DNA from: RGIG1752 sp045650425
Lineage (GTDB): Bacteria; Bacillota_I; Bacilli_A; RF39; UBA660
Assembly (NCBI GenBank): GCA_045650425.1
Contig: JAZRRD010000104.1
Span: forward strand, 1-23,681
Reading direction: 5' to 3'
DNA length: 23,681 nucleotides
A program made the position numbers and the translations under genes. The notes beneath the pieces are model-generated. The model worked only from the letters and a program-made list of their open reading frames with translations, did no database searches and was not told where the DNA came from. This document shows positions 21,692 through 23,681 of this stretch, one piece after another. Position 1 is the stretch's first letter. The number at the start of each line of letters is the position of its first letter.

Positions 21692-23443
21692 ATGGTTATT
21701 AAAGATAAATTTATAAATTTTTTTCTTAGCAAAAATCATATTCAAATCCCTAGTTCACCAGTTGTTCCGGAAAATGATCCATCTGTATTATTTAATACTG
21801 CAGGTATGCAACCATTAATACCTTATTTAATGGGTAAAAAGCATCCTTCTGGAACTAGATTGTGTGATTATCAAAAATGTATTAGATTAACTGATTTGGA
21901 TAATATTGGCGATGCTACTCATCATACATTTTTTGAAATGTTAGGTAACTGGAGTTTAGGAGATTATTTTAAAGAAGATTCTATTAAATGGAGCTTTGAA
22001 TTTTTAACTAAAGAATTAGGTATTCCAAAAGAAAAATTAGCTGTAACAGTATTTCAAGGTAATGATGTTATTCCTAAAGATGAAAAAAGTGCAAATATAT
22101 GGTTAGAAGCTGGAATAGAAAAAGATAAAATTGTTTATTTAGATGAAAAAAATAATTTTTGGATAGCAGGAGAAACAGGGCCTTGTGGGCCTGATACAGA
22201 AATTTTTTATTGGCGAAGTAACGATGCTGTTCCAAGTTATTTTGATCCAGAAGATGAAAGATGGGTTGAAATATGGAATAACGTATTTATGGCATACAAT
22301 AAAGATGAATTTGGTAATGTTACCGAGCTGTCTCAAAAAAATGTTGACACGGGAATGGGTCTTGAAAGAATTACAGCAGTACTTGAGGGTGTGTTAGATA
22401 ATTATGAAACAAGTATTTGGACAAATATTATCAAAGAAATAGAAAATATTTCTGGTAAAAAGTATGAAGATGCTAAAGTTGAAATGAGAATTATTGCGGA
22501 TCATCTTAGAACTGCTGTATTTATCTCCGCGGATAATGCTGGAATTAAACCGTCTAATACTGATCAAGGATATATTTTAAGACGTTTAATTAGAAGAGCT
22601 ATTCGTTATGCTAAAAAATTAAATATTGATATAAATTCTGATTGGGAAGAAAGAGTTGCAAATGTAATAATTTCACAATATAAAGAATATTACAATGAAA
22701 TTAACAAAAATTCTAAGATAGTACTAGAAGTATTGAAAAATGAAAAACAAAAATTCAATCGTACATTAGAAAAGGGACTAAAAGAATTTGAAAAAATGAT
22801 AGCTAATGTAAATGATTGTTACTTAGATAAAGATTCGGCTTTTAAACTATATGATACTTATGGCTTTCCGATTGAACTTACTGTTGAACTTGCAGAAGAA
22901 AAAAATATTAAAGTAGATGAACAAGGATTTAAAGATAAATTCAAGGCTCATCAAGAATTATCAAGAGCAAATTCAACTCAAAAGTTTAAAGGCGGATTAG
23001 CTTCATCTGGAGAGATTGAAACAAAATACCATACTGCAACCCATTTATTGAATGCAGCATTAAAAGTTGTTGTTAGTAAAGATGTGCATCAAAAAGGAAG
23101 TAATATTACTAGCGAAAGAATGCGTTTTGATTTTTCTTGTGATCATAAATTAAGTGATGAAGAAAAACAAAGCGCAGAAAATTTAGTAAATAAATGGATT
23201 GATGAAGCTATTGATGTAGAAATTCTTACTATGACTAAAGAAGAGGCTATAGCTATGGGAGCTGAAGCAATGTTTATGGATAAATATGGCGATGTAGTTA
23301 CAGTTTATAAAATAGGAGATGTTTCATTAGAACTTTGTGGAGGACCTCATGTAAAAAATACTGGTGAATTAGGTAAGTTTGTTATAAAAAAAGAAGAAGC
23401 ATCTAGTGCTGGGGTAAGAAGAATAAAGGCTGTATTAGAATAG
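21692..23443 (+). CDS. alaS: Alanine-tRNA ligase, compact form lacking the C-terminal domains
   Basis: A 583-residue class II aminoacyl-tRNA synthetase that charges tRNA-Ala. Motif regions in the catalytic domain include VLFNTAGMQPLIPYL, then DIGDATHHTFFEMLGNWSLGDYF and WIAGETGPCGPDTEIFY, with NVDTGMGLERITAVL later. The editing domain has all four zinc ligands: His447 and His451 (HTATHLL), Cys549 and His553 (CGGPH). The protein stops soon after, at SSAGVRRIKAVLE. Bacterial AlaRS is usually about 870-880 residues, with a coiled-coil/oligomerisation and C-Ala part beyond this point; these are absent. A terminator overlaps the stop codon, so this is not a recent frameshift. From memory, compact AlaRS of similar style occurs in Patescibacteria. 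Confidence 0.95.
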   Translation: MVIKDKFINFFLSKNHIQIPSSPVVPENDPSVLFNTAGMQPLIPYLMGKKHPSGTRLCDYQKCIRLTDLDNIGDATHHTFFEMLGNWSLGDYFKEDSIKWSFEFLTKELGIPKEKLAVTVFQGNDVIPKDEKSANIWLEAGIEKDKIVYLDEKNNFWIAGETGPCGPDTEIFYWRSNDAVPSYFDPEDERWVEIWNNVFMAYNKDEFGNVTELSQKNVDTGMGLERITAVLEGVLDNYETSIWTNIIKEIENISGKKYEDAKVEMRIIADHLRTAVFISADNAGIKPSNTDQGYILRRLIRRAIRYAKKLNIDINSDWEERVANVIISQYKEYYNEINKNSKIVLEVLKNEKQKFNRTLEKGLKEFEKMIANVNDCYLDKDSAFKLYDTYGFPIELTVELAEEKNIKVDEQGFKDKFKAHQELSRANSTQKFKGGLASSGEIETKYHTATHLLNAALKVVVSKDVHQKGSNITSERMRFDFSCDHKLSDEEKQSAENLVNKWIDEAIDVEILTMTKEEAIAMGAEAMFMDKYGDVVTVYKIGDVSLELCGGPHVKNTGELGKFVIKKEEASSAGVRRIKAVLE

Positions 23444-23465
23444 GATTAGAAATAATCCTTTTTTT
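23442..23465 (+). terminator. Terminator after alaS
   Basis: Stem AGGATTA (23442-23448) with TAATCCT (23453-23459), loop GAAA, then a seven-T tract. The left arm overlaps the alaS stop codon. Confidence 0.9.
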
Positions 23466-23466
23466 G

Positions 23467-23495
23467 TTGTAAAAAACTATATTTTAAATTATAAT
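23467..23495 (+). promoter_or_regulatory. Sigma-A-type promoter of the last gene
   Basis: -35 TTGTAA (23467-23472), 17-nt spacer, -10 TATAAT (23490-23495). It lies directly after the alaS terminator and 33 bases before the proposed TTG start. Confidence 0.7.
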
Positions 23496-23528
23496 TAGTT
23501 TATAAGATAGAATAGAAGGGAGTGCTTT

Positions 23529-23681
23529 TTGGGACAAAACAAAAAGAATATAAAGACATTAATACCATTATTCTTAGGTGTAGGAATAACATTAATAATT
23601 ATTAGCCAAATATATGTATTTAATAAACAAGATTTAAATATTAACAATTTTATTGTAGATGTTAAAAATATTTCTAATTAT
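23529..23681 (+). CDS. Membrane-anchored protein, 5' part only (runs off the window)
   Basis: An open frame of 51 codons reaches the window edge. A basic start (GQNKKNIK) is followed by one hydrophobic helix (TLIPLFLGVGITLIIISQIYVF) and then a soluble region (DLNINNFIVDVKNIS), so a type II membrane or exported protein. The TTG start is proposed because AGAAGGGAG lies about seven bases before it and no ATG is available in frame. It has its own promoter. The family cannot be told from this part; the layout is like that of the DUF6273-type surface proteins, which is only a resemblance. Confidence 0.6.
   Translation, partial: MGQNKKNIKTLIPLFLGVGITLIIISQIYVFNKQDLNINNFIVDVKNISNY

Noticed and set aside
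1..23681. CRISPR array, tRNA or rRNA genes, toxin-antitoxin or phage defence module
   Set aside because: No regularly spaced direct repeats, no cloverleaf-like segment and no proteins of those families were seen on either strand.

Overview
The window is about 23.7 kb of very AT-rich chromosome from a spore-forming, low-G+C Firmicute. The code is standard: TGA acts as a stop, for example in the ATGA overlap of ireB and ruvX. Gene order closely follows Bacillus-type chromosomes, and several proteins resemble those of uncultured gut Bacilli (RF39/Erysipelotrichia-like). That lineage is inferred from protein style, not from a marker gene. Evidence for sporulation is a GPR germination protease, SpoIIP, and two tiny YjcZ-like membrane proteins.

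Layout. (1) 1-1021: an intact IS30-family element next to the 3' end of a prsA-type foldase lipoprotein gene (minus strand). (2) 2193-2443: two micro-genes with YjcZ-like sequence, divergent from prsA, behind a possible mother-cell promoter. (3) 2540-7664: a tight eight-gene operon ireB-ruvX-DUF1292-mltG-trmR-trhP1-trhP2-greA. It is the counterpart of the Bacillus yrzL-yrrK-yrzB-yrrL-yrrM-yrrN-yrrO-greA region and combines Ser/Thr-kinase-linked cell-wall control, Holliday-junction/rRNA processing, peptidoglycan termination, tRNA wobble U34 hydroxylation and methylation, and transcript cleavage. (4) 7756-8477: a frameshifted membrane-anchored surface protein gene of the DUF6273 type. (5) 8511-15016: the HrcA-regulated heat-shock operon hrcA-grpE-dnaK-(pepF)-dnaJ with two CIRCE-like operators; an M3 oligoendopeptidase is inserted between dnaK and dnaJ. 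(6) 15107-16342: a second, intact DUF6273-type surface protein with its own promoter. (7) 16371-17636, minus strand: rpsT followed by a membrane-anchored transglutaminase-like protein. (8) 17737-19738: gpr-spoIIP plus an unrecognised small membrane protein overlapping spoIIP. (9) 19781-20914: an AI-2E-type permease. (10) 20926-23443: an alanine-specific T-box leader controlling a P-loop kinase-like protein and a compact alanyl-tRNA synthetase that ends right after the editing domain. (11) 23529-end: the start of another membrane-anchored protein.

The two Bacillus clusters (alaS-yrr-greA and rpsT-gpr-spoIIP-lepA-hemN-hrcA-dnaJ) are both present but rearranged: alaS is moved away from ireB, and lepA and hemN are missing between spoIIP and hrcA. 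The least explained parts are the small protein coupled to spoIIP, the kinase under the alanine T-box, the shortened AlaRS, the possible AUA start of spoIIP, and the duplicated CIRCE operators. I found no CRISPR array, tRNA, rRNA or prophage module. No gene-free stretch exceeds 300 bases.
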